Positions 21,605 to 33,123 of a DNA stretch of 64,000 bases are shown piece after piece. Source of the DNA: Ahaetulla prasina (lineage: Eukaryota; Chordata; Lepidosauria; Squamata; Colubridae); NCBI RefSeq assembly GCF_028640845.1, contig NC_080542.1, forward strand, positions 134,223,080-134,287,079, given 5' to 3'. How positions within the stretch are numbered: position 1 is the stretch's first letter; each line of letters starts with the position of its first letter. A program made the translations under genes and the position numbers. The notes below the pieces were generated by a model, which saw nothing but the letters and a program-made list of their open reading frames with translations, ran no database searches and was not told where the DNA came from.

Positions 21605-23305
21605 GAGACGCGCTGAGGATTTTGTTCAGTATCTGTCTGATAAAATCACTCAGATTCGGGACGGCTTGGACACTGATTGGATTGATCCAGGTGGGATGGC
21701 GGAGACGAGTCTTGAGAATGTTATCTGGGCTGAGTTCGATCCTGTGACTCCTGATGACATGGACAGATTGTTGGGTAGGTTGAATTCCACCACATGTTTA
21801 TTGGACCCATGTCCCTCCTGATTGGTACTGGCCACACGGGAGGTTACACGAGGCTAGCTCCAGGGAGTTATCAACGCTTCTTTGTTGGAGGTTTTTCCCC
21901 CGCCACTTTGAAAGAGGCGGTGGTGAGGCCCCTCCTCAAGAAGCCCTCCCTGGACCCGGCTGTTTTAGCGAACTACCATCCAGTCTCCAACCTTCGCTTT
22001 TTAGTGAAGGTTGTTGAGAGTGTGGTGGCATATCAGCTTCCTCAACACCTGGAGGAAACTGTCTATCTGGACCCGTTCCAGTCCAGTTTCAGACCCGGAT
22101 ACAGCACTGAGACGGCTTTGGTCACGTTGGTGGATGACCTCTGGAGAGCCCGGGACAGGGGTTGTTCCTCTGTCCTGGTTCTATTAGATCTCTCGGCGGC
22201 TTTTGATACCATTGACCATGGTATTCTGCTGTGACGGTTGGGGGGATTGGGGGTGGGAGGCACCATTTATCGGTGGTTCTCCTCCTATCTCTCTGACCGT
22301 TCGCAGATGGTGTTGGCAGGGAGACAGAGGTCGACCCCAAGGCGCCTCACTTGTGGGGTGCCTCAGGGGTCTGTTCTCTCGCCTCTCCTGTTCAACATCT
22401 ATATGAAGCCGCTGGGTGAGGTTATCCGTGGTTTCGGGGTGGATTATCATCTGTACGCTGATGATACTCAGCTGTACATTTCCACCCCGAACCACCCCAA
22501 TGAAGCCGTTGAGGTGATGGGCTGGTGTCTTGAGGCCGTGCGGGTCTGGATGGGGAGGAACAGGCTCCGACTCAACCCTTCCAAGACAGAGTGGCTGTGG
22601 GTGCCGGCATCCCGGTACAGTCAGCTTACACCATCGCTGACTGTGGGGGAGGAAGTACTGACCCCCAGGGAGGGAGTACGCAACTTAGGCATTCTCCTGG
22701 ACGATAGGCTGTCCTTGGAGGATCACTTGACAGCCGTCGCCAGGGGAGCATTTTATCAGGTTCACATGATTCGCCAGTTGCGCCCCTTCCTTGACCAGGA
22801 CTTCTTGCGCACGGTCACTCACGCCCTCGTCACTTCCCGCCTGGACTATTGCAATGTTCTCTACATGGGGCTCCCCTTGAAGAGCACCTGGAGGCTCCAG
22901 TTAGTCCAGAATGCGGCCGCGCAGGTGATAGAGGGAGCACTGCGTTGCTCCCATATAACACCCATCCTGCACGGTCTACACTGGCTACCGATAGCCTTCC
23001 GGGTGCAATTCAAGGTTTTGATTACCATCTTTAAAGCGCTCCATGGCTTAGGATCAGGATACCTTCGAGACCGCCTTCTACCACCGATTGCCTCCCAACG
23101 ACCCGTGCGCTCCCACAGAGTGGGCCTCCTCAGGGTGCCGTCGACCAAAAAATGTAGGTTGGCGACCCCCAGGTGGAGGGCCTTCTCTGTGGCAGCACCA
23201 GCCCTGTGGAACGAGCTTCCTCCGGGATTACGACAACTTCCCGACCTCCGGACCTTCAGACGTGAACTGAAGACTCTGTTATTTCAGCGCGCTGGACTAG
23301 CCTAA
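21605..23305 (+). pseudogene. L2 reverse transcriptase with one in-frame stop
   Basis: Frame 2 is open from about 21605 to 23305 except for TGA at 22232-22234. The first part has '[20 protein letters not shown]', '[18 protein letters not shown]' and '[18 protein letters not shown]' (first catalytic Asp). The second has 'LTCGVPQGSVLSPLLFNIYM', 'YHLYADDTQLY' (YADD box), 'NPSKTEWLWV' and 'LGILLDDRL', then the long C-terminal segment 'LDYCNVLYMGL..HWLPIAFRVQFK..LWNELPPGLRQL'. The stop falls where the second L2 copy has an Arg codon, so it is probably a CpG-decay nonsense change. The domain set is otherwise intact. Confidence 0.93.
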
Positions 23306-23595
23306 GAATAAAATGTTTTAGCTAAATTTTAATGGGGTTTTTAATCAGTTTTTACAGTTTTTAGTGATTTGGCTTTGATAATATTTAGTTTTAATTGGGT
23401 TTTGAATGCTTATTTATTATATTGTCTTTTAATATGCCTGTGAATCGCCCTGAGTCCTACGGGAGATGGTGCGGTATAAAAGTATGATTAATAAATAAAT
23501 AAATAAATAATTATGGCTCTCCCAGCTGCTGATTTTTTATGAAGGCATCTCACAGCAGTGTACTGATTACCTATGTGAACAGAGATATAGGAAAC

Positions 23596-24023
23596 ATTAC
23601 CTATGTGACCAGAACAGAATAACAAAGTTGGAAGGGATTTTGAAGGTCTTCTAGTCCAATTCTTTACTCAAGCAGGAGACCCTATACTATTTTAGACAAA
23701 TGGTTGTCCATTACCTAGGTGACCAGAACAAAATAACAAAGTTGGGAGGGATCTTGAAGGTCTTCTAGTCCAATTCTTTGCTCAAGCAGGAGACTCTATA
23801 ATATTTTAGACAAATGGTTGTCCATTACCTAAGTGACCAGAACAAAATAGCAAAGTTGGGAGGGATCTTGAAGGTCTTCTAGTCCAATTCTTTGCTCAAG
23901 CAGGAGACCCTATACTATTTTAGACAAATGGTTGTCCATTACCTATGTGATCAGAGCAGAGTAACAAAGTTGGAAGGGATCTTGAAGGTCTTCTAGTCCA
24001 ATTCTTTGCTCAAGCAGGAGACT
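23596..24023 (-). repeat. 114-bp tandem array of a CR1 3' end, about 3.75 copies
   Basis: The unit starts attacctatgtgaccag at 23596, 23710, 23824 and 23938 (period 114). Each unit holds 'gaaggtcttctagtccaattctttg' which on the minus strand is the CR1 terminal 'ggactagaagacctt' motif. Units differ by a few bases. Confidence 0.9.
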
Positions 24024-24039
24024 TTCACCTCTACTTTTT

Positions 24040-24425
24040 GAGGATAGGTACAGCTAATCCTTGAGTTACGACACAATAGAGTCCCAAATTTCTCTTGCTT
24101 AGTGAGAGATGTGTTAAGTGATTTTTATTCCAATTTATGACCAGTTTTGCCAGAGTTGTTAAATGAATCACTACAGTTGTTAAATTAGTAACACAGTTGT
24201 TAAGTGAATCTGGTTTCCCTTTGACTTTGCTTGTCGGAGGGTTGCAAAAAGAGATTCCGTGACTCCAGGACACTGTGATCATCATAAATATGAGTTAGCT
24301 GCCAAATATCTGAATTTTGATTACATGACTATGGGGATGCTATAACGGTCATAAGGGTAAAAAATGATCATGTCACTTTTTCAATGCCGTTATAAGTGAA
24401 TGCTTCAAAGTGAACTGTTGTAGGT
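24040..24425 (-). repeat. Interspersed repeat of unknown class (TTGAGTTACGAC ends)
   Basis: Shared, in opposite orientation, with 38691-39245 ('gcttggcaactga', 'ttagcaacagagattttggactcagttg' counterparts). Many 'gttgttaa' blocks. Non-coding. A terminal piece also at 58286-58313. I do not recognise a named family. Confidence 0.6.
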
Positions 24426-25432
24426 CAAGGGATATTTATATGTCAGGGTACTTTGCTGTATATTGTAACCTGACCTGATTTATTCACATGAAATTTAAAG
24501 CAATCCTAAAAATGTGAGGTTAGGAATAACTTCATAAAACCTGATGGGTATTAGTTGGTTTGTTTTTGAGCAGACCAAACCAGAGTTATCCTCTTCAACT
24601 CCATTTTCTAAAGACACATAGCAGCTCGATTGGGCTCATTCTATAGGGCATCTCTCCCCAGCTATTCAGAAAATACACAGCTATAATGTTATTTTCACAC
24701 TTGTTTTAACTTTAGCCTATCTTCTGAAAGTTACATCAAATCACATCTACATGGTTTTCTTTATGTCGCTCGGGCTTTTGTTCCATAACGAATCCAACAT
24801 GGCTTCTTCTGCTATCTCTTCACAAATAGGTCCCAAAGAGAAATTTAGTCTATTATTCCAAAAGACTTGTGATTTCTCAGGAGGCTCTGCTTCTCATGAA
24901 ATTATTGATAATCTAATACAGTGTTGGCGAACCTATGACACGCGTGCTGGAAGTGGCACTTTACTTTCCATATCATCTCCAGTTCATCTTTCAGGCTCTG
25001 TTACTTCTCCAATTTCTCATACTCCTCCTTTGTGATGTTGTTGTCACTCTTTACTGCTATATCTTTCATAGCTGCTGTCTCCTGTCTTTGTATACCAACA
25101 TGATGTCTGGTTGATTGGCCAGCACCTGCCAATCTGTCTGAATTTGGAAATCCCACAGGATCTTGGTCCCCTTATTTTCTACAACCATCTGTGGGAACTC
25201 CAGTTTAGACTTAAGAGGGTCTAGACTACATTTTTATCTTAAACCTGCCAAGGTTGGAGACCCCTGCTCAGCACTATCCCAACTCCCTTTCTTTCAAAGC
25301 TTAAAAGCTTATGCTTTGAGAAAACTAGGTATTATCATTAGGGGAAATCATTGCTCCTTTTTATTCAGGATTGGTTCAGTTTTATCTAGAACCCATTCAC
25401 TACTGGGTTTTATTTTGGGGGGAGTAAAGACA
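24426..25432. other. Unassigned, with a short hAT-like end
   Basis: At 24921-24966 'cagtgttggcgaacctatgacacgcgtgc' looks like the left terminus of a hAT family, but no right end follows. Frames at 24751-25035 and 25163-25438 have no recognised domain. Confidence 0.35.
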
Positions 25433-25440
25433 ACCTAGAG

Positions 25441-25946
25441 CAGCGGTTCTCAACCTGTAGGTTGCGACCCCATTGGGGGTCGAATGACGATTTGCCAGGG
25501 GTCACCTAAGTTCATCCGAAATATGGGGAGTATACATGTGAGTCAAAGAATCGCGCTCTAATGGTTGACTCCACAAGCCAGCTGCAGGCTCTTCAAATCG
25601 CTAGCCGAATTTGGCTTCAGGCACGATGAATTAAAAAAGAGACAAATCTTTTCTCTGATGTCTCCCTCTCAAGCCAGCTGCAATCACTCCCATTCGCTAG
25701 CCTAATCTGGCTTCAGGTACGATAAGCTTAATAGGGGAGGAGTCTCCGCTTTAATGCCTCTGTCCTCAAGACAATCGCAAGCAGTTCAAATCGCTAGCCA
25801 ATACAGCTTCAGGCACGATAAATTCAAAACGAAAATAATTTTACGGTTGGGGTCGCCACATCATGGGGAATTGTATTGAAGGGGTTGCCACATTGTGGGA
25901 AATTGTATTAAAGGGGTCGCAGCACTATAAAGGTTGAGAACCACTG
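25441..25946. mobile_element. SPIN-like non-autonomous hAT transposon
   Basis: Perfect 8-bp target duplication ACCTAGAG (25433-25440 and 25947-25954). Ends cagcggttctcaacctg and ggttgagaaccactg, the SPIN (SPACE INVADERS) type termini. Internally it has three degenerate repeats of about 95-105 bp (anchors 'atcgctagcc' and 'ggcttcaggcacgat') and a double 'ggggtcgccacat' unit at the right end. SPIN is known for horizontal transfer among tetrapods, squamates included. No transposase. Confidence 0.85.
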
Positions 25947-25954
25947 ACCTAGAG

Positions 25955-27880
25955 CATATCCATATGCAGCAGCCAGAGTGAAGAATGCCTGGAAAGAAAG
26001 ACTTATGAAGAGTGTTTAGAGACATTGGATATATTTAGAGTGAAGAACAGACATTGCAGAGACATTGGATATATTTGGAGTGGCAAAGAGATACTTGAAA
26101 GAGAAGAATAAGTTCTATTGTGTTACCAGAAGGCAGGATGAGAAACAATTGGTTTAAACTATAATAAAGTAGATTCTAGAGTTGCTCATCGGGGGAAAAA
26201 ATCCTAATAATAAGAGTCTTCAACAATGAAAGTCTGCCTTGTCAAGTAATGGATTCTACCTTACTTGTGGTTTGTCTTTTTTTTTTTTAACAGACATTGG
26301 ATGGCATCTGTCAGAGATGCTGTAGGAATTCAGCAGCAATGGATTTCTGCACCGATAAGTATGATAGGCTGGATGCTTTCCAATGTACTATACTTTGCAA
26401 CATTACATTTTATGATATTCTTTGAAGCAGCAGAGGACAAGTCTTTTCGCTCTTTGACAGATTTTTAGATATTTGAGGAGCAGTTACAAATCCTGCCTTG
26501 ATCTTCTACAGCCTGAACAGTAGGAAAAATTACTTCCTTTCTGGAGCTTGTACATTTCACTTAGCATAAATGAAGCCGTAACAATTACAATATTTTAACA
26601 TAAGTAGTGGGACTGTGCATATCTCTGAAGTTTCAGTAAAGCTTAAGCAAAGCATGTCCTTCAAGTTCTCTTCCTAAAGCAAGTGGCTCCCTCACTTCCA
26701 CAAGCAAAGTGGGGCAGCTGTGTTGCTTCACTTTATCTGCTCTAAATACTTTGATTGGCACTTGCATTAAGCCTCTTCTGGTTACTGCAAGTGCCAGTTG
26801 AGGTGATGAGATTTGAGGTCTTGGCAAGGAAAAATGTATTTCTTCTGCAGCACAAAATGCTCAAGACAAATCAAAGCTGCCTCACACAGACCTGGTGATT
26901 TAAGGTCCTGATGCCAAAGTTCTTGTAAAAATGTCAGAATGCACTTGATAAAAGCCGTGACATAAGCTGACACAACAAGACACATGAGTACATGTGGGTA
27001 ATGATTTTTCCCCCCTTAGGTCATGCAACATCAAGGTTATCCAACAGAAAAGTCACCCAACATCACTGTCATCACATGACATCCCATGTTAATTCAAAAC
27101 AGGGGATTCTGAGCATTATATCCCATAGTCCAAACATTGAAAATCTTAGTTTTGGGTATAAAAGCTCGCTTTTCTCTTTTTATAACTTACAAAAGTGTGA
27201 TTATAGTTTTACTTAAATAAAGCCCTCTAAACTAAAATATAGATCTTTGCCTTGTTGAAAATAGATAGAGGCAATTATTATTGAAATATTCTAAGTACTA
27301 TCATCTTCTGAATCTGTTTGGAATTATTTATAACCTGAACATATTAAGACTTGAATTTGACAAGGGTTACTCCCTTGTTACTTAAACAAAGAATAAATTC
27401 CTGATTTCAACTATCTTATCTTTGTAAAAAACAAAGCAAAACTGAAATAAGTAATTTCAGGGTGTGCCTTACCTTTATGTATGCTTGATAAATAAATAAA
27501 ACTATTTATTACTTCTGGGAAAGAAATAAATTTGTTGAAAAATTCCAGTGAAACACATGAAATCCCAAGAAATGTCAGCTGTATATAGGAAAAGAAAATT
27601 GTAAATGTTGAAAGTATGAATTAAAAAGTCATCTGAAGGAAAGAGAATGGAGGTAAGATTATGTCATTAAATAATATATCAAGCCAATTTAAAAAGATTT
27701 TTTTTAAAAAAATATATGCTGTCCTTATTTTATGCACTCGGACTATAAAGAATATGTTCTAGAGATTAGATCCAGTAATTTGAATGAATAATCTATTTTT
27801 TCTGTTCTAGTTCATGTTTTGATTAGGTATCATTGAATTAATGCAAAAATCTCATTTACATTATTCAGTGCTCAAATTAT
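25955..27880. other. Unassigned, with weak CR1-like traces
   Basis: About 26290-26345 ('cattggatggcatctgtcagagatgctgtagga') resembles an old CR1 3' end on the plus strand. A direct repeat ('gagacattggatatattt') occurs at about 26020-26090. The rest shows no gene. Confidence 0.4.
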
Positions 27881-27889
27881 GAGCACTGA

Positions 27890-28367
27890 GTGCCACGATA
27901 TAAAAAAGATGTTGAGACTCTAGAAAGAGTGCCGAGAAGAGCAACTAAGATTATTAGGGGACTCGAGGATAAAACATATAAAGGACGGTTGGTGGAACTG
28001 GATATGTCTAGTCTTATGAAAAGAAGTTCTAGGGGTGACATAATAGCAGTGTTCCAATATCTCAGGGGTTGCCACAAAGAAGAGGGAGTCAAACTATTCT
28101 CCAAAGCACCTGAGGTAGAACAAGAAGCAATGGGTGGAAACTAATCAAGGAGAGATGCAACTTAGAACTAAGGAAAAATTTCCTGACAATTAGAACAATT
28201 GATAAGTGGAACAACTTGTCTGCAGAAATTATGAATGCTCCAACACTGGAAATTTTTAAGCAGATGTTGCATAACCATTTGTCTGAAATGGTGTAGGGTT
28301 TCCTGCCTAAGCAGGGGGTTGGACTGGAAGAGTTCCAAGATTCCTTCCAACTCTGTTATTCTATTCT
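27890..28367 (+). pseudogene. CR1 LINE 3' end, split by the L1 (continues at 32423)
   Basis: Encodes the last CR1 ORF2 segment: 'LERVPRRATKIIRGLEDKTY', 'MSSLMKRSSRGDIIAVFQYL', 'EEGVKLFSKAPEVEQ', with one shift before the terminal 'WNNL..' counterpart. The 3' UTR has 'cctaagcagggggttggactgg' and 'ttccttccaactctgttattctatt'. The L1 interrupts it exactly in the pentanucleotide tail. Snake CR1 of this sort (Snake1/CR1-L3) is known to end in such arrays. Confidence 0.85.
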
Positions 28368-28495
28368 TTTGTTGTTGTTGTTGTTGTTTTTTATTATTTT
28401 TATTTTTAAAAATTTTTCAACAAACAAAAAAGAAAATACATTATTACACCCTTGTGCTATACATAAAAGGAAGATTTGGGTCTTCGGATATATCC

Positions 28496-29571
28496 TCATG
28501 ATTGCCAAAATCCACGTTCTCGAGGTACAGGTACTGAAGCGTCCAATTTTCCAAGCACATAGTCCACAAATGGTTTCCAAGTCTTCCAGAAAATATCTTC
28601 TTTATACACACCACTTCTAATTTTAATATCACCAGCTACATCTATAATATTTAATACTCTTCTAACAATATCACTCATATATCTACCCTTCACGAAACCT
28701 ACTTGGTTGTAACTTATATATCTATCTATAAATCTATTTAATCTATTACTTATAATAGCAGTAAATATCTTTGCATCCTGATTAATTAAAGAAATGGGCC
28801 GATAGGACTCAATCCTTTCTAAATCTTTATCTGGCTTAGGAATTAGGGATATCACCGTTCTATTCCATGACGAAGGTACTTCTCCACCATGTAATATTCC
28901 ATTAAATAATTTTTGCAATCTTGGTATTATTAATTCTTTAAATTCTTTATAGAACTCAGCAGGTAATCCATCTTCGCCTGGAGTTTTCCCTAATTTTATT
29001 TTTTGTATAACTCCATTAATCTCATCTTGTGTTATGTCTTCTTCCATCAATTCCTTATATGTTTGATCGATTTTCACCGCATATTTTTCTAAATAGCTTT
29101 GCAATTTTCCCCGATTAACTGATTTCTTTGAATATAGATTCTGAAAAAAATTTCTAACCACTTCACATTTCTCTAATTTTTTATAACATCTTATACCTCT
29201 GTCATCTATCAAAACTCCAATTTCTCTCTTCTCTCTTTTATTTTTCGCCAATAATTTAGAATTTCTATTACTAAATTCAAAAAAATTCCTATTTAAATAT
29301 CTCAAATTTCTTTTTACCAACTCTGTATCCTCTTCTATCATTTTATTTCTTAACATATTAAGCTCCTGAAGAATTTTTTTTTCTTTAGTAAGCAAAAATT
29401 GTTTTTCCAATTCTTTAATCTGATTTTATCTCTTTCCATTTTAATTTTATAATTTTTATATTTCCTACTTGATAATTTAATACTCTCCCCTCTAAACACC
29501 GCTTTCATCGCATCCCAAACAATTTCAAATTTAACCTCCCCATTATCATTTAATCTCCAAGTTTCCTCCAA
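28496..29571 (-). pseudogene. L1 ORF2 middle and RT start, internally deleted
   Basis: After an upstream frame break, the minus-strand frame from 29410 gives the region between endonuclease and RT plus the RT fingers: 'KIKLGKTPGEDGLPAEFYKEF', 'VISLIPKPDKDLERIESYRPISLIN', 'YNQVGFVKGRYMSDIVRRVLN'. It then jumps at once to a C-terminal type 'WKTWKPFVDYVLGKL' and a stop at 28496. The catalytic FADD box is therefore absent. The piece at 29571-29350 is the preceding stretch in another frame. Confidence 0.88.
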
Positions 29572-29657
29572 TTTTTTAAGTATCCCTTTTTATCCTTTTC
29601 ATTTTTATACAATTTCTCCTCATATCTCCAATAGCTTCTTTTTCTCAAAATTAAAAT

Positions 29658-30362
29658 CTAAATCCACCATAACTTCTGCATGATCAGAATCTTTAAAATT
29701 CCCACATCTACCTTATCCACATTATTCAACAAATCTTTAGAAAGAAAAATATAATCAATTCTAGAATATGTATTATATATCTTAGAGAAAAAAGTATATA
29801 CTCTTTCAATTCCTTTGACCTCTCTCCACACATCCACCACGCCGTTTCGAAGCATCCACGTATTTAAAATCCCCATTTTATTTGCTCCTCCACAGCGGGT
29901 GGGGTTAGTACTGTCTATTTTATCTCTGATTAAATTAAAATCCCCAGCCACAATTACTTTCCCTACACTTTCATTCTCCAAAATTTTTGTTATTTTTTCA
30001 AGAAATTCTCTTTGTTTTTCATTCGGTAAATATAAATTAACAAGTGTCACTTTTTCCTCATTAAGATTTCCAACAATTATTACATATCTTCCATCTTCAT
30101 CCAAAATTACCTGATGTTTTTCAAAATACACCCTATCTGATATCAGTGTTGCAACTCCTCTAGCTTTTGAAGTTCCAAATGCTTTTTCATATATTTGCAT
30201 ACCTTTTATATACATTCTATTTGAATCTTCAGATTTCTGATGGGTTTCTTGTAGAAATAAAATATCTGGTAAATCTCTTTTAATCTTAAATTCCAATCTT
30301 CTTCTTTTAATCTGATTCCCTGTACCCTTCACATTCCATGACATTATCTTTATAACTCCCAT
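29658..30362 (-). pseudogene. L1 ORF2 endonuclease domain
   Basis: 234 codons from a plausible ORF2 start (MGVIKIMSWNVKG). Motifs of the apurinic-type endonuclease: 'SWNVKG' (Asn), 'LFLQETHQ' (Glu), 'VAGDFNLIRDKIDS' (Asp-Asn), and 'SRIDYIFLSKD' (Asp). This domain nicks host DNA at T-rich sites to prime reverse transcription. The final SDH motif region is past the frame break (about 29660), so the domain is nearly complete but the protein is not. Confidence 0.92.
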
Positions 30363-30762
30363 TCAAAATATAAATCTTTCAATCCTATCCCCGCATCTTC
30401 CTTTCTGTGCCCAAAACCCAACACCAAACTCCCACATAACCAACATTTAACATATAAAAAACAACAAGAAAACCAAAAAAACCCCAAAAAACAAGACAAA
30501 CAACAAAATACAAACAATCTTCTTCCCCCACATCCTCATCGATTTCGCCTCCATAAAGAGAATGGGGGAGAGGGGACGTGCCAATGTCCGGGCCACTTCT
30601 TTCGGGCTGTCTATTTAAATTCATCACTCAAAAAAAAAGATAATGATGGCTCTCTCCCGCATTCAACTTCATATTTTCCAAGACTCTTATCTGCTTCTTC
30701 TCCTACTGTATCCTCACGACTTTTCTTCTGTTCAACCAACACAGGTGATATTTCTTTCCTCT

Positions 30763-31676
30763 TTAACCCTTTGGGGTCTTGCCCTCCAATAGCCCTTTTT
30801 CTTCTTCTGGGGTTGATGTTTCCACGTGTGTTCCACCCATCTTATGCATTTGGTCTTTTATCTCCATTAAATCCTCCATCTCAATCAGTCCAAGTTCCCG
30901 TAAATATAATAGTGCATCTATGTCTGGGGTGATTGTATGCATCCTTCCTTTATAAAAAAATTTCAATTGTTGTGGTGGCCTCCAATTATATTTAATTCCA
31001 TTATCTCTCAAAACTTTTGTAATTGGTTTTAAAAAAAATCTCCATGCCCTTTCTTCTCTTGATATATCCGGGAAGACTTGAATAGTCTTCCCTTCAAACT
31101 TTAAAGCATCTCCCATCTCTCTCACCTTGGCCATAACTTCCAGCTTATCACCAAGATTTGCAAACCTGACAAGCACATTCCTGTTAAAACCATTTTGCCT
31201 TCTATATCCAATTCTAAAAACACTTGCCAGATCTGCTATTGTGAACGTAAGTTGCGTATCCAAATCATTAATCCATTTCAAAACCCGCTGTTTCAATTTA
31301 TCCTCCTTTTCTTCTGAAATCCCGCGGATAACCAAATTATATTTCCTCATCTCTTCTTCCAAAAGACAAATTCTCTTATCTTGCTGCTCATTTTATAATA
31401 TATTTCACCAATTTGCCGATCTACTTTTATCTCATGTACATGGATCTGCTCCATTTCATCTTTAATAATTGTCATTTCCTCTCTTTGCTTTGCAAAATTT
31501 TCATTCATCTCTTGTTTCATATTTTTCATTTCCGATATCATTTCCAGTCTCATATTGTCCATACGCTCTGATAGTCCTACTATTTTTTCCCCAATTTTAT
31601 TTAAAGCTGCAGCAAGTTGCTGCGTTTCTGAAAGTTGTTGAGTCATTTTAAATAATCTTAAAAAACTTTTTTCCAA
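30763..31676 (-). pseudogene. L1 ORF1 (RNA-binding chaperone), one frameshift
   Basis: Two overlapping minus-strand frames: 31676-31347 encodes an N-terminal coiled coil with regular Met/Leu heptads ('LNKIGEKIVGLSERMDNM', 'EMISEMKNMKQEMNENF'); 31362-30763 encodes the RRM and C-terminal domain ('RKYNLVIRGISEEKEDKL', 'FPDISREERAWRFFLKPI', 'LKFFYKGRMHTITP'). A single frameshift near 31350-31370 separates them. ORF1p trimers bind L1 RNA. The 199-residue second half is close to normal length. Confidence 0.9.
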
Positions 31677-32422
31677 GCTAGTATTTCAAACCAATTTTAC
31701 AGAGGGTCTTAATGAAGATCAAGGGACGGCAGTCTTTTAATTGAAGTGAAGCGGCTTATTTGCACTCGTTATCTCTCAGTAGCTTGTGACTCATAGTTAC
31801 TCCACAAAGAAACACAGATACCTCCCAGCTTTTAAACAATAATCAGCGCCATTTTTTCTCCACGTCAGCAAAGGAGAAAGAAAAAAAAAGACCAACTTAA
31901 GCTTCAAAACAAAGTCCTTTTTTTGTTTTCTGTGATATAAACAAGCTATTAATTTCCTCTCAAAATAAAAAAAAAAAAAAAATTATCTGCCCAGTGAAAT
32001 CCTATTGCTGGCAGTCAGTCCAACACAAAAGATTGGTTTCTCTTCAGTTAAATTCTTCTCATTAACAAATTCAGTCTTTAATATTCACTCCTTAGCCTCA
32101 GCAATATAAAAAAATTTTTTAACACAGAACATGATAGTTATAATAGGAAAGCAAAAGACAACAATTTATTCCAAACTTATCGTGTCTGCCAGTCGGCTCG
32201 GTCACCCCCACGCTGTAAAAACTCCTTAATTCAAGCAGTTTCAGATGACCTACCAGTTTTAAATTCAGTCTGCTGGGCTATTAACACTTTCACTTCATGA
32301 TTTATTAACTTTCATCCAAAACGGTGCATTCCAAACAGCATAAATCCTCATAAATCTTCATTAATAAGCCCTGTGAAGTGAAGGAAAGGTCCTTACCCCA
32401 CCACGGTCATGGCCACGCCCCC

Positions 32423-32521
32423 CTCTGTTATTCTATTCTATTCTATTCTATTCTATTCTATTCTATTCTATTCTATTCTATTCTATTCTATTCTATTCTA
32501 TTCTATTCTATTCTATTCCAG
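32423..32521. repeat. (ATTCT)n microsatellite at CR1 3' end
   Basis: After the L1 duplication, about 17 ATTCT units run to 32519. They are the continuation of the CR1 tail from 28367. Family knowledge: snake CR1-L3 LINEs seed AATAG/ATTCT arrays. Confidence 0.92.
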
Positions 32522-32839
32522 ACACATTATGGGAAAACCTAGCTCTCTGGAGAAGGCTCTGGGAAATATGATGGGAATATGGGGGGGAAAAATACAGGAG
32601 GACCAGCAGTAAGGCCAATGGATTCATTTACAGTGGTGCCCCATTGGAAAACTTAAAGGACCAGGTTAAGGAGACAAATAATCACAGATAACATTTATCT
32701 ATGTGGTGGCTGTGGATCAACACAAATATTTTTTCACTTAATCCATCCTCGTTGTTTCAAAGGTTTATGAAAGGGAAAAAAGCCTTCTGAATTCAGGAAG
32801 AATAAAATAACAGAAGAACAGTGTTGGATATCTATGGAT
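32522..32839. other. Unassigned DNA
   Basis: No recognised feature between the microsatellite and the LTR duplication. Confidence 0.4.
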
Positions 32840-33123
32840 CTTCTTGTTCTGACCTAGGTTTCCTGAGTCAGTAAAACACACAAGTAGTCCAAAAAACCTG
32901 TTTTATTTTAACAGCTATGAATTCTGTTCATTCACGGATGAGTCCCAAATAGTTGTAAAGAGTCCTTTGGGATAAGGCCCATAATCCCCCACCTTTATCT
33001 CTCTTGACATGCTGCCACAGACATAATTGGCAAAGCCACACAGAGTCCAGAAAGAAGCAGAGCTTCAGACTTTAATTCTTTGAATAGAATTAACAATGTT
33101 GCTTCCTTCCACATGCCTTTGCT

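Larger units (their letters stand above)
20796..23508 (+). mobile_element. L2-clade LINE, 5'-truncated, interrupted by an LTR
   Basis: Begins mid-endonuclease (cagccctgcctgagctgctgg, matching 43573 in the second L2) and ends with 'cgccctgagtcctacgggag..cggtataaaa' and an (AAAT)n tail, the L2-type 3' end. A solo LTR sits at 21117-21604 in place of about 450 bp of L2. Both flanking L2 pieces are in the same reading frame. One TGA in the RT is the only in-frame stop from 21605 on. Confidence 0.9.
28368..32422 (-). mobile_element. L1 LINE with internal deletion, inserted in CR1 tail
   Basis: Flanked by a perfect 17-bp target duplication CTCTGTTATTCTATTCT (28351-28367 and 32423-32439). Minus strand: 5' UTR about 32422-31680, ORF1 about 31676-30763, spacer, ORF2 30362-28496, and a tail made of (CAA)n next to the left duplication. 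At 4055 bp it is shorter than a full L1 because most of the RT core and C-terminal half of ORF2 is missing. Confidence 0.92.

Noticed and set aside
23596..24023. 114-bp repeats as a regulatory or CRISPR array
   Set aside because: Units are CR1 3' end text without spacers.
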